The notes below the pieces were generated by a model. It was not told the origin of the DNA and searched no databases. It was given only the letters and a program-made list of their open reading frames with translations. Position numbers and translations under genes: made by a program. Shown here piece after piece: positions 47,283-59,263 of a DNA stretch of 64,000 nt (position 1 is the first letter of the stretch; the number at the start of each line of letters is the position of its first letter). The stretch comes from Lottia gigantea (lineage: Eukaryota > Mollusca > Gastropoda > Lottiidae): the NCBI RefSeq assembly GCF_000327385.1, contig NW_008707370.1, positions 219,169-283,168 on the forward strand, written 5' to 3'.

Positions 47283-49293
47283 TAGCCAGAATCATGTCTG
47301 CTAAATTACTTATACTTTGATTTTTGATATAATGTGATGTCTAATACTGATAAAATAGATTTCCATCATTCCTATTACTTTATCGTGAATTGAACTTTAG
47401 CGTAAAATAATTTTAAAGAAAAACTTATAATGGATAAATAAATAATGAATTTTTTAGAAATTATACAGCACCAAAGTAAGAACGTATTAAGCATATTAAT
47501 GGATGAAATTTTATCAGTGAATGGCGTAAATGATAATGGAAAAATAATTTAGACTTGCATCAGCTCATTCGGTGCATTTATCTCTAGAAGATTTCTATTG
47601 GAAATGCCTGGAAGCAGCTTCCTTCATCTTTATAATTGGATGTTTCTGTTATTTTCTTCTAGAAAACACTGAGTTAATTATTTGTTCTGAAACTTGCTAA
47701 GATTGTGAAAATATTGTTTCAGTCAACTGGTATTTCATTCAGATGAAATTGCTAATCAAGATTTTTTTTTTTTCTGTGGGTGATTCTACTTGCCATCCAT
47801 GATCTGACAAAATTGTTTCGTATAATATCTTGTTCTGTGTCATTTATATTTCAACCAATGAAATGCTATGATCAATGAAAGATTGTTTAACCAATTTTAA
47901 CAGTGTTTTTTGATTGGTTAGCATAAATTATTACAATATAGATGCCTTTAAATCAAAACACCACAGAATAAGAATGTAAAGAAGTATCTTGTTAGATCAT
48001 GGGTGACTATTATATCTTATAATTTCATTTTGGCATATTCTGGAAGTTTCTGCTAATTTTTGACAGATAACAGAATAAATTGAATGATTAATTAATTCAA
48101 CTCAATATATCTGAATTTGCTGGATCTGTCATTATTTTTATAAAATATGTCTTAGTTAATTTTGAAACCAATGCTGTCATTGATGAATATCAATTGAAAG
48201 GAGATGCTGGTAGAAAGTTAATAAGGTGATTGGATTGAGGATGAGTTGATATAACACACTGACCAGTGCTGACCGCTAGGCTGACCATTGATTGACCAAT
48301 AAATCATTATAGATCTTAACCTAATCTCAGTCTTGCACTTGATTAATTTTCCTTTCTCCTCTTTCCTAGCCTATCAATAACCTTGTCTCCTGGTAGTAAT
48401 TTGAAAAGGAACTTGATATTTGGAATTGTCTGTTTTCAGGATAAAATGGTACCAGTACCATTTATTATCAAACAGTTCCAATATTCTGCCAGTGGAACTT
48501 AAATTCCTTTTGGGGATACTAATGAAAACATTTTTGGGGAAAAGCAGACCCTGCAGAAATAAAAAAAAAATGGCCTTGCCCATAGGTTGCAATATTAAAA
48601 ACTAAAATACACTGTGAAATTCATTGCCGTGTGGATATATTTTTGGAGTCATGTTATTTGATTCTTGAAATTTAAAAATGGATTCAAAGTTGGTAAACCT
48701 TGATGCCAAATGGCTTCAGGTGGTCTGGAGAAGGGACTCTTTCCTTCTTCATTGGCATGACATCCACCCTCCGTAATACTGAGCTAAAACATATTTAACT
48801 TTGACTGAAACACTATGTGTAGCGATGAATATCATTGGTTAAAAAGTTGTATTAAATAGACAATTTCTTTTAAACTGTAAACCATCAAGGGATTGTCAAA
48901 TAGCACATTCTGTACAACATCAACTTAGCTGTAATAAAACAAATGACTTCCTTGGGATTTTACATTTAGATTAATTCAGAATGTTTTTATTAATAATGTA
49001 CAGATGCTGTAGGGCCATTTGATAAATTTTAAATTATTCATTTTATCTAGTTATTTCATGCTTAAAATTGACCAATGGTAGGACTGTATTTATACCAGTG
49101 CTATGTTTGTCCAAAAGTGTTATTAGTTGTGTTTCTCAAAAAATCTTCAAATGTTGCGAGCTTCAAAGGATAAAGTTGTCCAATTATTTGCTTTACCTGC
49201 TTAAAGAGCTCAAATTATGTTACCAGCATCGACAATATCCGAAACTAACCTCTGTACATCTATTTAAGCCTCTCTTAGCTAGTAGATGATATA
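47283..49293. other. Non-coding stretch
   Basis: No supported gene or repeat family. Frames near 48374-48605 overlap on both strands and look like chance. Confidence 0.3.
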
Positions 49294-49563
49294 TTAAAGG
49301 GGAAGAAGCGCCATTTTAAGGGGTTGATTTGGGTCTTGAATATATGTAAATACTCTCGAAGTACTAGAAATGTACAAAAATCGCACCACTATTTCGTAAT
49401 TTTTACATTGAAACGCAGATAATTCTGGACACACATGGATTTGAAGACTCAAATTTCGATGGTGAGCTGTGACCAGTATTACTCATTAGCTCGGCTAAAA
49501 AATTCTAGTTTCTGAGACTCAAGTATGATTGGTGAAAAAAAAATAGTGCATCTGTCCCTTTAA
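49294..49563. mobile_element. TTAA family 1 MITE, copy 4
   Basis: TTAAAGGGGAAGAAGCGCC at the left, AGTGCATCTGTCCCTTTAA at the right. Same internal order as copy 1 (GATAATTCTGGACACACATG). 270 bases. Confidence 0.92.
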
Positions 49564-50983
49564 GATGACTAAATTGCTTTCATTTGTAATGTTTTCATTC
49601 CTGAGAAATTTTTTTTTTTTTTCAACACCCATCTTCAGTGTGTCACATCAGTTTCCAGAGCAGTACTAAAGTAGAACATATACAAAAAGTCCATAGAGAG
49701 TGCGTTAATACCACATGTACTCTCCATTTCATGAATAATTTTCCAGCTAAATGTGAGGTTAAAGATAGCCGTCAGCCATCTAGTATCCTATTTAATGTGA
49801 TAAGCTTATTTCAGTTGACCTTTAGCATCAAAGTGAGTCTTTGCTCCATCTCTTTATCCATCTTGGTGTCTGTGTGTTCATCATAAGTGTTCTATAGCAC
49901 TCTTTCGTAAACTAACTGATGAAACATTTTGCCTGCAGGACCTTACTACCTAATCAGTTAACTCATGACAATTCCAACTACTAGCTGGTACTTATAGGAT
50001 CTTACCAAGATAATTGTTGCCTTTTATTCATTGACTTCTGTATCCACGCTATGAGAACATGACCGTCTGGTTGATTTATCCTGGCAACAATTGGTTTAGT
50101 TGATAAATGAGTATGGTTGGTTATTGTATGCTGGGGACGCAGGAGTGATCACTAGTTATACTGGTTTGAAAAGAGATTAAGGGTTGGACTTCAGAGCAAA
50201 GTAAGCGATTGTAATTCATTGGAAATTGTCGCAAAACTTTGTTGGTGTCATCTCAAGCTGAAGACAATTTGGAAGATGTCGTTAATTCTAAATACTGGTA
50301 CTTTTAAACCAAGTAATTTCATTAGCTTGTGATAGTCTTAACTGAGAAACAAAATAATAACCAAGAAACGTTTATGAGAATTTTTTATCAGGATTACAGA
50401 AAGTAAATCAAATCAATTTTTTACAGTCTAATTGGTAAAGCCTCTTTAAAGCTACGACAGAAAGAAGGATTTAATCAGGATTTTTTACGTTGAGACTTAT
50501 CCAGCATGCAATGTAAAAGCTGTATTGTCACATGACCATACGTAAAAAACGCGGGCAATAAAACTGACATCATCATTAGCAAGAGTTTTGATATCGACCT
50601 AATAAAAAACTCTTTAATACCCTAGAGATTAGATACAGTTTTAACACGATAGTTTATTGACGTTTCTACCAACTACACGGAGATAAATCTCACTGTTTTT
50701 TTTTACGAACGTGACAGAGAGGTGTTGAGAAACAATAAACTTTGTAATCCAAAATATGTAGTTCGTTCTGACTCGTGCTATTTGCAGAGAAATTTATAGA
50801 AACTGAATCCTTTTGCTGTGTATGTATGCAATTACTGAAAAAAGTTCCTTGAAATATTTTTCATGATAACAATTATCTTAACTGGATTATGGTGAACTTA
50901 ATTGAGACTTACTTAGTCTTTGGGAGGAAAATTTGAAAAACTATATCCATTTTTTAAATGTATGCAATTACTGGAGAAGTTCC
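49564..50983. other. Non-coding stretch
   Basis: The frame at 49638-49886 has a plausible C/H content but no motif. Nothing called. Confidence 0.3.
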
Positions 50984-51368
50984 TTAAAGATGGGTTTCCT
51001 TGTTTTTTAGTGTCAAATTAAGCAAACTATTTGATTATTGGTGTTTCTAATGAATTATCATGTATTCTTAATCATATCATTATGTTCTTATTGCATAAGA
51101 TAAATCTTGTAATATAAGTTTTAACCAATCATAAATGTGCATGTTAGTACAGTCTTGATGGACAAAAAAGACTTTTTGACCTTTCTGGATAGGTCACACA
51201 TTGGAATTCTGCTGATAATTCTCATCTAATTTAGCTAATTATGAATTAATTATAGACATGTGAGACAAACTGGTATTTTTCCAAGTTATTCGAACACCTC
51301 TACTTTCTATTCATATAAGTATTAGCATTTTCATTTTCATAAATGAAAATAAGGGAACCCATCTTTAA
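50984..51368. mobile_element. TTAA family 2 MITE, copy 3
   Basis: TTAAAGATGGGTTTCCTTG at the left, AAGGGAACCCATCTTTAA at the right, with TTAA at both ends. 385 bases. Confidence 0.92.
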
Positions 51369-51950
51369 ATAGTTTTCATGTATTGGCCAATATATAGCTC
51401 CTGTGTAGATATTAAAAATTTGACCACTGCTTTAAACTAAGGTAGATCTGTTTTCGTGTATCAGAAATTTTATCCCTCCAAGGATTCATTCTATAAAAGT
51501 CATAAATAATTTATGTCTTGGAATTTTTTCTTGTCATTAATGTTCTTAACACGGAAGTCATTAGGTAGATTTATTTCTTTTTCAAATTAATCTGGCAGGG
51601 ATGTTGATTAGGTCCTTTTTGCCAGCCATGTCCAGCTGTGCATTAATAAAGTTATTTTAGAGAATACTTAGCTCAAATTATTTCTTAAAGTCTCTTTTAC
51701 TTTTCTACCAGTTAAGTGAGTGGTAGGTCTTAAGACCAGTGCTACTATCTTGGCAAAATTGTCTTCACTACGTCATGACACAGTCTTTACTAGCCCACAT
51801 GATTTTTGATAAAAAAAAGTATGTTATGCAATAAGGGAAGGGAAAAAGCAGCCATATTAGAATATGATATCAGACAATTTCACTATAATAAGCAGGTAAT
51901 TGCCTGAACTTTGATTTCAAACTGGACAAATGAGTGAGACTATAATACGT

Positions 51951-52218
51951 TGTGTCCAGCACACGACTGGTAATGGTCAGAGATTTTTAACGGTGATTAG
52001 AGTCTTGAGTAAAGATTACCATGTCCCCGACAGGATTTATAATATCAAACAAGTTTGATAATTGTCTCCGATAGTTTTATCACCTGTATGACAGACATCA
52101 TCCAATCAGATACATTTTCCTATCAATTACGTGTGAAGCAAGGTAGAAAATGACCGATCAGAGATTTTTGTGTCATGTGCCCAAAATCTCCAACCAAGAC
52201 CACTTATTGCACACACCT
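51951..52218. mobile_element. GTCTTGGTCG MITE, copy 3
   Basis: TGGTCAGAGATTTTTAACGG, TCCAATCAGATACATTTTCC and CAACCAAGACCACTTATTGC match the family. The left tip is diverged. Confidence 0.78.
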
Positions 52219-52378
52219 TTATAAAACAGGAATTATAAGATCTCTGTTTTGCTTGGTAGAAGATCTTTAACCCCAAATAGCTTAATAAGGCACAGAATAC
52301 CTTTTCATAATCTTCCATTTAATACAAAAAAATCCATAATAATTATCTAAAGATTATTTATAATAAATTTCTGATGAT

Positions 52379-52670
52379 TTAAAGGAATACTACCTCTTAG
52401 GATGTCCAAAAACTTGAAATATTTAAATTTGGTTTAAATGAGTCTTTGTTCATCAATTGACCTATCTGGTGTCATAACATTACAACAGAATCGCAGTAAA
52501 TCCAACTAATTCTTGAAACCAAGTAATTTTGATATAGATATTTACTATAATGGATATATCGTCTTATAGAGATTCTATTCTTTAGTCAAGCAAGTTCAAC
52601 TGATGAATATATATACTTATTAACCCAGTTTGAAATTTTTTATACATTCTACGAGGTAGAATCCCTTTAA
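52379..52670. mobile_element. TTAA family 4 MITE, copy 2
   Basis: Left TTAAAGGAATACTACCTCTTAG, right CTACGAGGTAGAATCCCTTTAA. Internal CATCAATTGACCTATCTGGTGTCATAA parallels the copy at 5483. 292 bases. Confidence 0.85.
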
Positions 52671-54095
52671 GTAAATGTTTGATTCAAACTAAGATCTGGT
52701 GGATTAAAGTAAAAAATGAAACCATCAGTTGAAAGATGTGGAGGAATCTCAAGCTACGTGTTTCTAGTAGAGCTACAAGATAAACTCACAACTGAGAAAT
52801 CAATATTCAAACATGTCAGATTTCAATGTACTTAATTCCTGTAGGTTAAGCTTTTAAACCACTGTTTCTAGTGGATTGGGCAAAACAATGGAGATCGTAA
52901 GAGACTTGTAGAAGACTAAGTAAAAATAAACTCAAGTTCTAGACATCAAATTTGATAAAGAATCAAATTAAAGAGATTTTTTGGACGTAATCCAAACCTT
53001 CGAGGCTTGTAAACCATGATCAATTTTATCAGTAGTCAAAAGTCACGAACTCTGCATCTTTTCGTTTCTGAGTTTTTTTGCTTCTCAAACTTTGGAAACT
53101 TTTTTTTTCAAGACCGCCTGGAAATATCATTGTCATGCAGAGGGGTTTCAAAAGGCTTGCTAGGAAATTTGGAAAATTCTCACATTGGTCAAAATAATAA
53201 CTTTGGATTTTTAAACCTGGTTTCCGTCTGTTCAGAAAGATTGACATGGAAAAGAGCATTGATTCATGCAGGCGCTACACCAATACATCATGTGCTTCAG
53301 CCTGTGTATTTGGAGGATCCATACAAAAGTCAATAAATGTAAAAATAGGGTTAATGCTGTCTCTCGGGAAAGATAACTTCAACCTCTGTGTGACATTGCA
53401 AAACTTCATTGATCCAAATAAGACCAGAAGAAGAGTAGGTTCTGGAAAATTTCCTTTATTGTACACTGCATCCATCTTCACAGTTAAAGGACATAAGGTT
53501 GCATTCATTTCATTAAATTGATGCTCATTGAAAATTCCACTTCTTGCCATGTGCACAAAAAATAACACATGGGTTGTTTTTATCAATGGTAAGGTTGTTG
53601 AAGCAGAGGCGTATTCATTAGATAATTATTTCTGCCCTTAATAAACTCTTACAGAAGAGAAATTGATATCTTGTATTGTGGGAAATAAAAGGAAATGTTC
53701 TCACTTGAATGGTCAAGATCTAAATGCTTGCACAGTTGAATTATATTGTTTAGCTTTATAGATTGTCGTTTTTATAAAACATTTATGGCGTCTTTCCTAC
53801 AAGTTTGTTTTATTGTTTCTATGTTAGTGTTCATGTTTTAAGGAAATGACAGAACGACTGAACTTGTTTCAACCTGAAGTTACAAGATCTACGGTGTTTT
53901 TGATTTTATAACCTAGATATTCAGGAATAAACAGAAAGTTTCATAATTACAAAATAAAAATCTAACTTATTTTATTTTTTTTTGGGGTTTTCATGTCAAA
54001 TATTTTGATCTTGTATTACATATTTAGAGGGCGGGGCATTGGGACATGGGCCTCAGATACTTTCTAGATACGGCATTGCTTTTACACATAAGCTA
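52671..54095. other. Non-coding or unrecognised stretch
   Basis: At 53016-53586 frames are open on both strands at once, reflecting lower AT rather than a clear gene. The minus frame ending near 53275 is the most mixed in composition, but I recognise no family. Confidence 0.3.
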
Positions 54096-54101
54096 GATGG
54101 C

Positions 54102-54135
54102 CTGATAAGGTCATTATATCCGAAACATGTCAGCA
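54102..54135 (+). other. Hammerhead-ribozyme-like motif, apparently dead
   Basis: CTGATAAGGTCATTATATCCGAAAC followed by ATGTC resembles the CUGANGA...GAAAC core plus cleavage triplet found in Penelope-like and retrozyme repeats. The essential G of CUGANGA is A here and stem II barely pairs, so activity is not expected. Confidence 0.25.
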
Positions 54136-54280
54136 GCAGAGATGAGCTTTTATCAACTAAATCAGAGTATTGTTGATTTGGACAGTACTTATATTTTGGA
54201 ATGATCTTTTGAACATGTTGCAGACTTGTTGGTTTTTCAAAGAAGTCAGTTTATAAGGGCGTTTGACACTGAATATGATG

Positions 54281-54535
54281 TAGCACCTGTTTCTGATTAC
54301 TATACAAGTAGGACGTAAAATTCCATTCATTTCATTTCATTTCTGATTACTATACACATGTCCATCAGAGCATAATAATCATTAGGTTGCATACAGATGC
54401 CCTTGTGACAGTTGCTACAAGCTTCCCATGACTGGGGATACAAATAGTGGACAAAAGGAAGTAGCAACTGTTGTTGATTACTATACACTTGTCCATCAGA
54501 GCATAATAATGATTACAGACGCCCTCGTGAATATG
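54281..54535. repeat. Direct duplication of about 130 bp
   Basis: GATTACTATACA, GTCCATCAGAGCATAATAAT and ACAGATGCCC occur at 54345-54400 and 54476-54525, with GTAGCACCTGTT/GTAGCAACTGTT before each copy. A SINE tail has inserted in the first unit. Confidence 0.7.
54307..54339 (+). mobile_element. 33-bp SINE tail with a 17-bp target duplication
   Basis: AGTAGGACGTAAAATTCC then ATTCATTTCATTTCA is the 3' tip of the SINE. It is flanked exactly by TTTCTGATTACTATACA at 54290-54306 and 54340-54356. A flanking duplication of this size is the mark of target-primed insertion, here cut off almost at once. Confidence 0.8.
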
Positions 54536-54789
54536 TTTCTACATGAACAAAGACCAGATTTAAATCAAAATTCATAATCAATAAACAGACAATTCAGTCA
54601 TCTCCTATTGATTATTGATTCTAATATATATAATGAGAAATTTCCAATATCCTGAATCTGTGCCTCAACATGTTTATGTTGTTAAATCTCTATTATTTTT
54701 ATTAGTTGGTGATAAATGGTATTTCCAATAATACTGTACTGGTATATACTCATGGTATTGTAGCGAATACCATAGTCTTTTATAGTAGC

Positions 54790-55340
54790 TGTTAAACCTA
54801 GAAATAGTGAAAACAAAACAAAAATCTAGAAATAGGTAAAACAAAGCCTAGAATATACCATATTATACAAAACCTAGAAATAGGTAAAACAAAACTTCAG
54901 TTGAAGAAAAGTTTTAACAAAACCTGGAAATAGGTGAAACAAAAGTTGGAAATAGTTCAAACAAAACCTGGAAATAGTTAAAACAAAACCTGGAAATAGG
55001 TTAAACAATAGTTGGAAATAGTTTAAACAAAAGTTGGAAATATTTAAAACAAAACTTGGAAATAGGTTAAACAAAACTTGGAAATAGTTTAAACAAAACT
55101 TGGAAATATTTAAAACAAAACTTGGAAATAGTTAAAACAAAACCTGGAAATAGGTTAAACAAAAGTTGGAAATAGTTAAAACAAAACTTGGAAATAGGTT
55201 AAACAAAACTTGGAAATAGTTTTAACAAAACCTGGAAATAGGTTAAACAAAACATGGAAATAGGTAAAACAAAGCCACGGAAATACAAAATAAAAAAAGT
55301 TCTTAAACAAAACCTATAAATGGGTTAAACAAAAGTTTAC
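54790..55340. repeat. 22-bp minisatellite (about 24 units)
   Basis: Unit ACAAAACTTGGAAATAGTTTAA with variants (CCTGG, AGTTGG, GGTTAA). The minus-strand frame at 54874-55074 repeats every 22 residues, that is three units, and is an artefact. Confidence 0.95.
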
Positions 55341-55704
55341 CCTACTAAGAAAATTTGAACAAAAACTTAAGCTGAGATTATACAATTTTAACACTTATAA
55401 TCTGAAGTGGATTGACAACTATTTTTAATTCAGATTGTCCATAGAAAGTTGAGTTGTTTAAGTGAGTAAATATACTTGGTTTATTGATTGTAATTTGTTC
55501 CTTTTATTTCCTGCCCGTCTAGGGAGATGAAATTTTTCCGGTGACAATAATCAATACAAAAAGTTCTTTCTTCATCTTTTTGTCAAGCGACATCCAATTA
55601 AATTCTTATTATGAGAGCTCTGTCAATACACTGCTATTGAATTCATTCTCCACTGTTATGATTACTGTGATGTGTGTCTCTAATGTAGCCAGCCATGTTC
55701 ACCA

Positions 55705-56125
55705 GAAGATTTAGAAGCTGCAATGGCTAAGTCAGACACTTGCTTGCTAACCTGAAGGTCTAGGATTCGTCCTGGCATAGGTGGAAATAAGACCTTAATC
55801 TTTCCAGTTTTCCCGTGTCAGTGATGGCCACGTATTCTCGAAACAAGCTTAGCTCTATGATGTCCTAGAATCAACGTTAGAAGATAAGAACCTAGGACAT
55901 CCTAACATCATTTCGAGAATATGTGGCCAGGTTGTTTGGGTAGAACAATAAACCAAGGCCTCATGTGCGACAGACTTTGCGCTGTAAAGACCCCTCAACA
56001 GTTGGAAATCAAAAAAAGGCTTATTCCACTGTCCTGGCAAAATTACCTTCATTGCACACTGCATGGTGTCTTCATTAGCCCAATTAAGTGTATAAGAATA
56101 GGAGTCCATTCATTTAATTTTACCA
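55705..56125 (+). mobile_element. tRNA-derived SINE, full order, split by a nested foldback
   Basis: Head with A-box-like ATGGCTAAGTCAGAC and B-box-like GGTCTAGGATTCGTCC. The body breaks at TCAGTGATG and resumes with AACAATAAACCAAGGCC, then CAATTACCTTCATT-like text and TGCACACTGCATGG. It ends in the ATTCATTTAATTT tail. The gap is filled by the foldback at 55828-55931. Confidence 0.78.
55828..55931. mobile_element. CGAGAATA foldback MITE nested in the SINE
   Basis: GGCCACGTATTCTCGAAAC at the left mirrors TTTCGAGAATATGTGGCC at the right. Inner arms carry GATGTCCTAG and CTAGGACATCC. It interrupts the SINE, so it is the younger insertion. Confidence 0.82.
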
Positions 56126-56129
56126 GAAG

Positions 56130-57595
56130 ATTTGATGTAAATCTTCATCAATTTTGGAAAGTCTATTCTAAGGGCATGGAGAAGACCTGCGTGTATTTTT
56201 TTAGTGCATTGTTTTAGTGCATTTGTTTTGCTTTGTAAAAGTTAATAGACATTTAATGCTCCTTTCCCCTATGTTGCTAAATTCGGGTCTGAGGGACTGA
56301 ATGGGATGATTCAGCAATACACTGGTTGCAGGTTTAGCATGACGAAAATTTACCATCAATAATAAGGAGTTTTGACATTGAACCTGCTATGCTGACATTT
56401 TTGTTTTTTTTTAGCCAATCAACAGATCTAAAGTCATTTCAGGTCAAATTATTTCAAATATTTATTTATTCCCGTCAAATCTCTTAAGGTAATTATGGGG
56501 TGTGAACACGTCCAAACTAATCCCCTAATGACGTCTGGCAACCCGAACTCTCTAGATTAAAAAAACACAAAAGTTTGATTGTATTTGAACATTTCATCAA
56601 GAATTACATTAGTCTGATGTTTATTGATTTTTAAAAAGAAAAATGTCAAGATTTGATAACCAGTTTCTTTATTTCATTGGTCTCACAGTCTGAACCTTAA
56701 ATTGAGAAAATATGTTTTTAACTTATATATTTGAAATTTTAAAAGAATAAAAGGAAACCGTATTTTCTCCACGATAATAGGTCTCATTCCACAATGCCAC
56801 GTGAAATTCTACATTAAAAAAAGCCATACTTACTAAAAAATTGATCGTTATATTTTTTAGAATGCCCAACCTTGACACTTACTAGTCTATCATGTTGTCT
56901 TTTGTACGCTTGCCATCAAAGAGAAACTTTGAAATTTGATTGAAAGTTAATTAGAAGCTTGCCAGTGAACAGTGATTACAGATAAAAACAATGAAATATT
57001 GTGGCAGTAAATCTTATTCTGTTCCCGTCCTGATTTTCTCATAAATTCTTTTCTTCTTTGTGCCAAGGTATTAACTGGCTCTGGTTACTAACCCAAAGGT
57101 AGGGGAGATAGAGAGATACCCCTGTCTGAATCTTTTTGATGCAGTTCTGCAAAGTCATTTTACAAACTCAAGTTGTCTTTTTCTGATTGGTAGCACTTAT
57201 TCAGTTTTCTAAATTATATCAGGCCTTTTTTTTTCGGACAGGATCCACTGGAATTATAAAGTTTCAGCCTCTTAACCAGATTGTAAGTAAGATCAACAAA
57301 ACAAAACCAAATTGGTCGTAGATGATCAAGTTTATTCCCATGAGTCTTATCTGCAGAGATTTCTGTATCCTGAATTAGTATATACAGATGTTTCCATGTT
57401 CTATCAATCAATATTTGGCATGTGGAGATTGCATGATGGCCAAAGTATACCATGGTGACCGGACAATAAAGTGTTAATCATGGAATTGATGAAAGAATTA
57501 TTGGTCTGCGGGGTCAATGAGGCTGAAACACTTTAACACTATCAGCTTTTATGGTATATAAACAAAATTATGTCTGATGGTGGTCAGATATTATT
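56130..57595. other. Non-coding or unrecognised stretch
   Basis: The minus-strand frame at 57214-57453 has fairly mixed composition and a CTGCAG acceptor-like site inside, but no motif. Not called. Confidence 0.3.
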
Positions 57596-57598
57596 TAA

Positions 57599-57923
57599 GG
57601 TGCCGGCACACGCGCGGTCTTGGTCGGAGACTTTTGTCGCCGATTAGAGTCCTGAGTTAACAAGGAGACAAAAATCTCCAGTCGGTCGTTTTCCACCTTG
57701 TCGATTATCACATGCAGAGCATGCAATTGAAAGGAAAAGGAATCTGATTGGATGATGACGGTCTGTCTTTCATTCGAGAAAACTATCGGAGACAAGTATC
57801 AAACTTGTTTGATATTATAAATCATGTCAGCGCCACAATAATCTTGTGGTGGAAGCACGGGCACACTCAAGATTCAAGTTAGAGACAAAAATCTCCGATC
57901 AAGACCGCTTGTGTGCCTGCACG
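57599..57923. mobile_element. GTCTTGGTCG MITE, copy 4
   Basis: AGGTGCCGGCACACGCGCGG then TCTTGGTCGGAGAC at the left, CGATCAAGACCGCTTGTGTG at the right. Flanked by TTA on both sides. The best-preserved, most CpG-rich copy at about 325 bases. Confidence 0.88.
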
Positions 57924-58360
57924 TTTAGGTTCAAGTGAACTTCAAATATGAATCCATTAAAAATGGCAATAGCTCAGTTGCTTACCATTGCCATTTGTCT
58001 CATGATTCGCTTTTCAACAACTCCTTAAATCCATTGGAATCAAGTATATTGGAGTAAGCAGCCACTGCCTCACTTGTAATATACTACTGCAAGTTCATAT
58101 ATTAAATACTCACTTTTGAAAAGTTACCTGCTACCATTGTTTTGGGTTTGTTTTGCAGTTCGGATCTCTAGAGTAAGTGAAGCTCACATGAAGCTTTTGG
58201 ACTCTAACACAAATAGCTCAACAAAAATCAGCTGCTGGTAATTTTAACAGATGACTTGCTTCTTCTGAAATATATCTGCTTGACTGATCATCATAATTAT
58301 TTAATGAAGCGTAAAGGGTTAATAGATGATGTGACAGGGAAGGGTTAATGCTTTATTAAT

Positions 58361-58678
58361 TACATCTTCACAATATCAAGCTATTACAAACTTCGTCTTA
58401 TACCTTTACTGTAATGGCCACCTTTCTTGTATTACGGAATGCAGCAATTTGATTAGATTGTATGTCAACAAATTCAGCCAATCAGAGTCCTCAACAATAA
58501 AACTGTATACAAAATGGCCTATTGTTTACAGACTTTCTGTCAAGAACTTTGATTGGCTGTATTCGCTAACATACAATCCACCCATTGGCTGCTTTTACAA
58601 TCGTCCCTGACACCATGGTGGCTATTGCAGTCAGGGTATAAGACAATGTTTGTAATAGCTTGGCATTGTGAAGATGTA
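58361..58678. mobile_element. CATCTTCACAAT foldback MITE, best copy
   Basis: TACATCTTCACAATATCAAG at the left mirrors TTGGCATTGTGAAGATGTA at the right. ATTAAT flanks both sides. Long imperfect inverted arms run through the whole 318 bases. Confidence 0.88.
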
Positions 58679-59263
58679 TTAATTATTCCAAGACTATAAT
58701 GTATAGATACAAAATGACCACTGTATTCATTCAAGTGACAAAGGACTGCTTCCTGTCTCTTTATAACCTTCAATATTGAACAATAAATGGTCATTTCCTG
58801 TCAACCAGTTTCATAATTGCTGTCTGAGAGTTGTTATTGGTTGACATGGGGATATAATGATACAATAATATAAGATTAAATAATATAAGAATAAATAAAG
58901 ATGAAAAGCTGAAGATGAATATAGATCATCTTTCTTAATGATAGTTGACAGGTTTCTTTCTTTCTAGGGTTTCAGGCCCTTTCAAAGGCGATTGACATTT
59001 GTCATTGTTATTCGTGTGACTAAACATGAAATATCCTACTCTATAGTGCATGGCTTCATGTCCTTCAGTTCCACTAGTAGCTCCTTTGATTCAAAGAGGT
59101 ACTTTCAATGCTGATATTAGTCAAATTGGCACCTTAATCCATAACCCAAAAAGAACATTCACAAAAAAAATGATTTACTGAGGGAAATACATGTTATTTT
59201 CCTAATGGGAAAGAATTAGGCTGTAGGCTTTAACAGAGGGTCTCACTTTCATTCACATATCCC

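Noticed and set aside
53016-53586. Four overlapping frames, both strands open
   Set aside because: Simultaneous openness reflects lower AT locally; no motif, start context or splice support favours one.
54874-55074. Minus-strand frame with a 22-residue repeat
   Set aside because: Explained by three 22-bp minisatellite units equalling 66 bases.
55855-56217. Overlapping frames on both strands
   Set aside because: They lie in the SINE and its nested foldback, not in a gene.
57595-57795. Minus-strand frame, similar to one at 41179-41382
   Set aside because: Both are inside GTCTTGGTCG MITE copies; the similar peptides come from the shared repeat.
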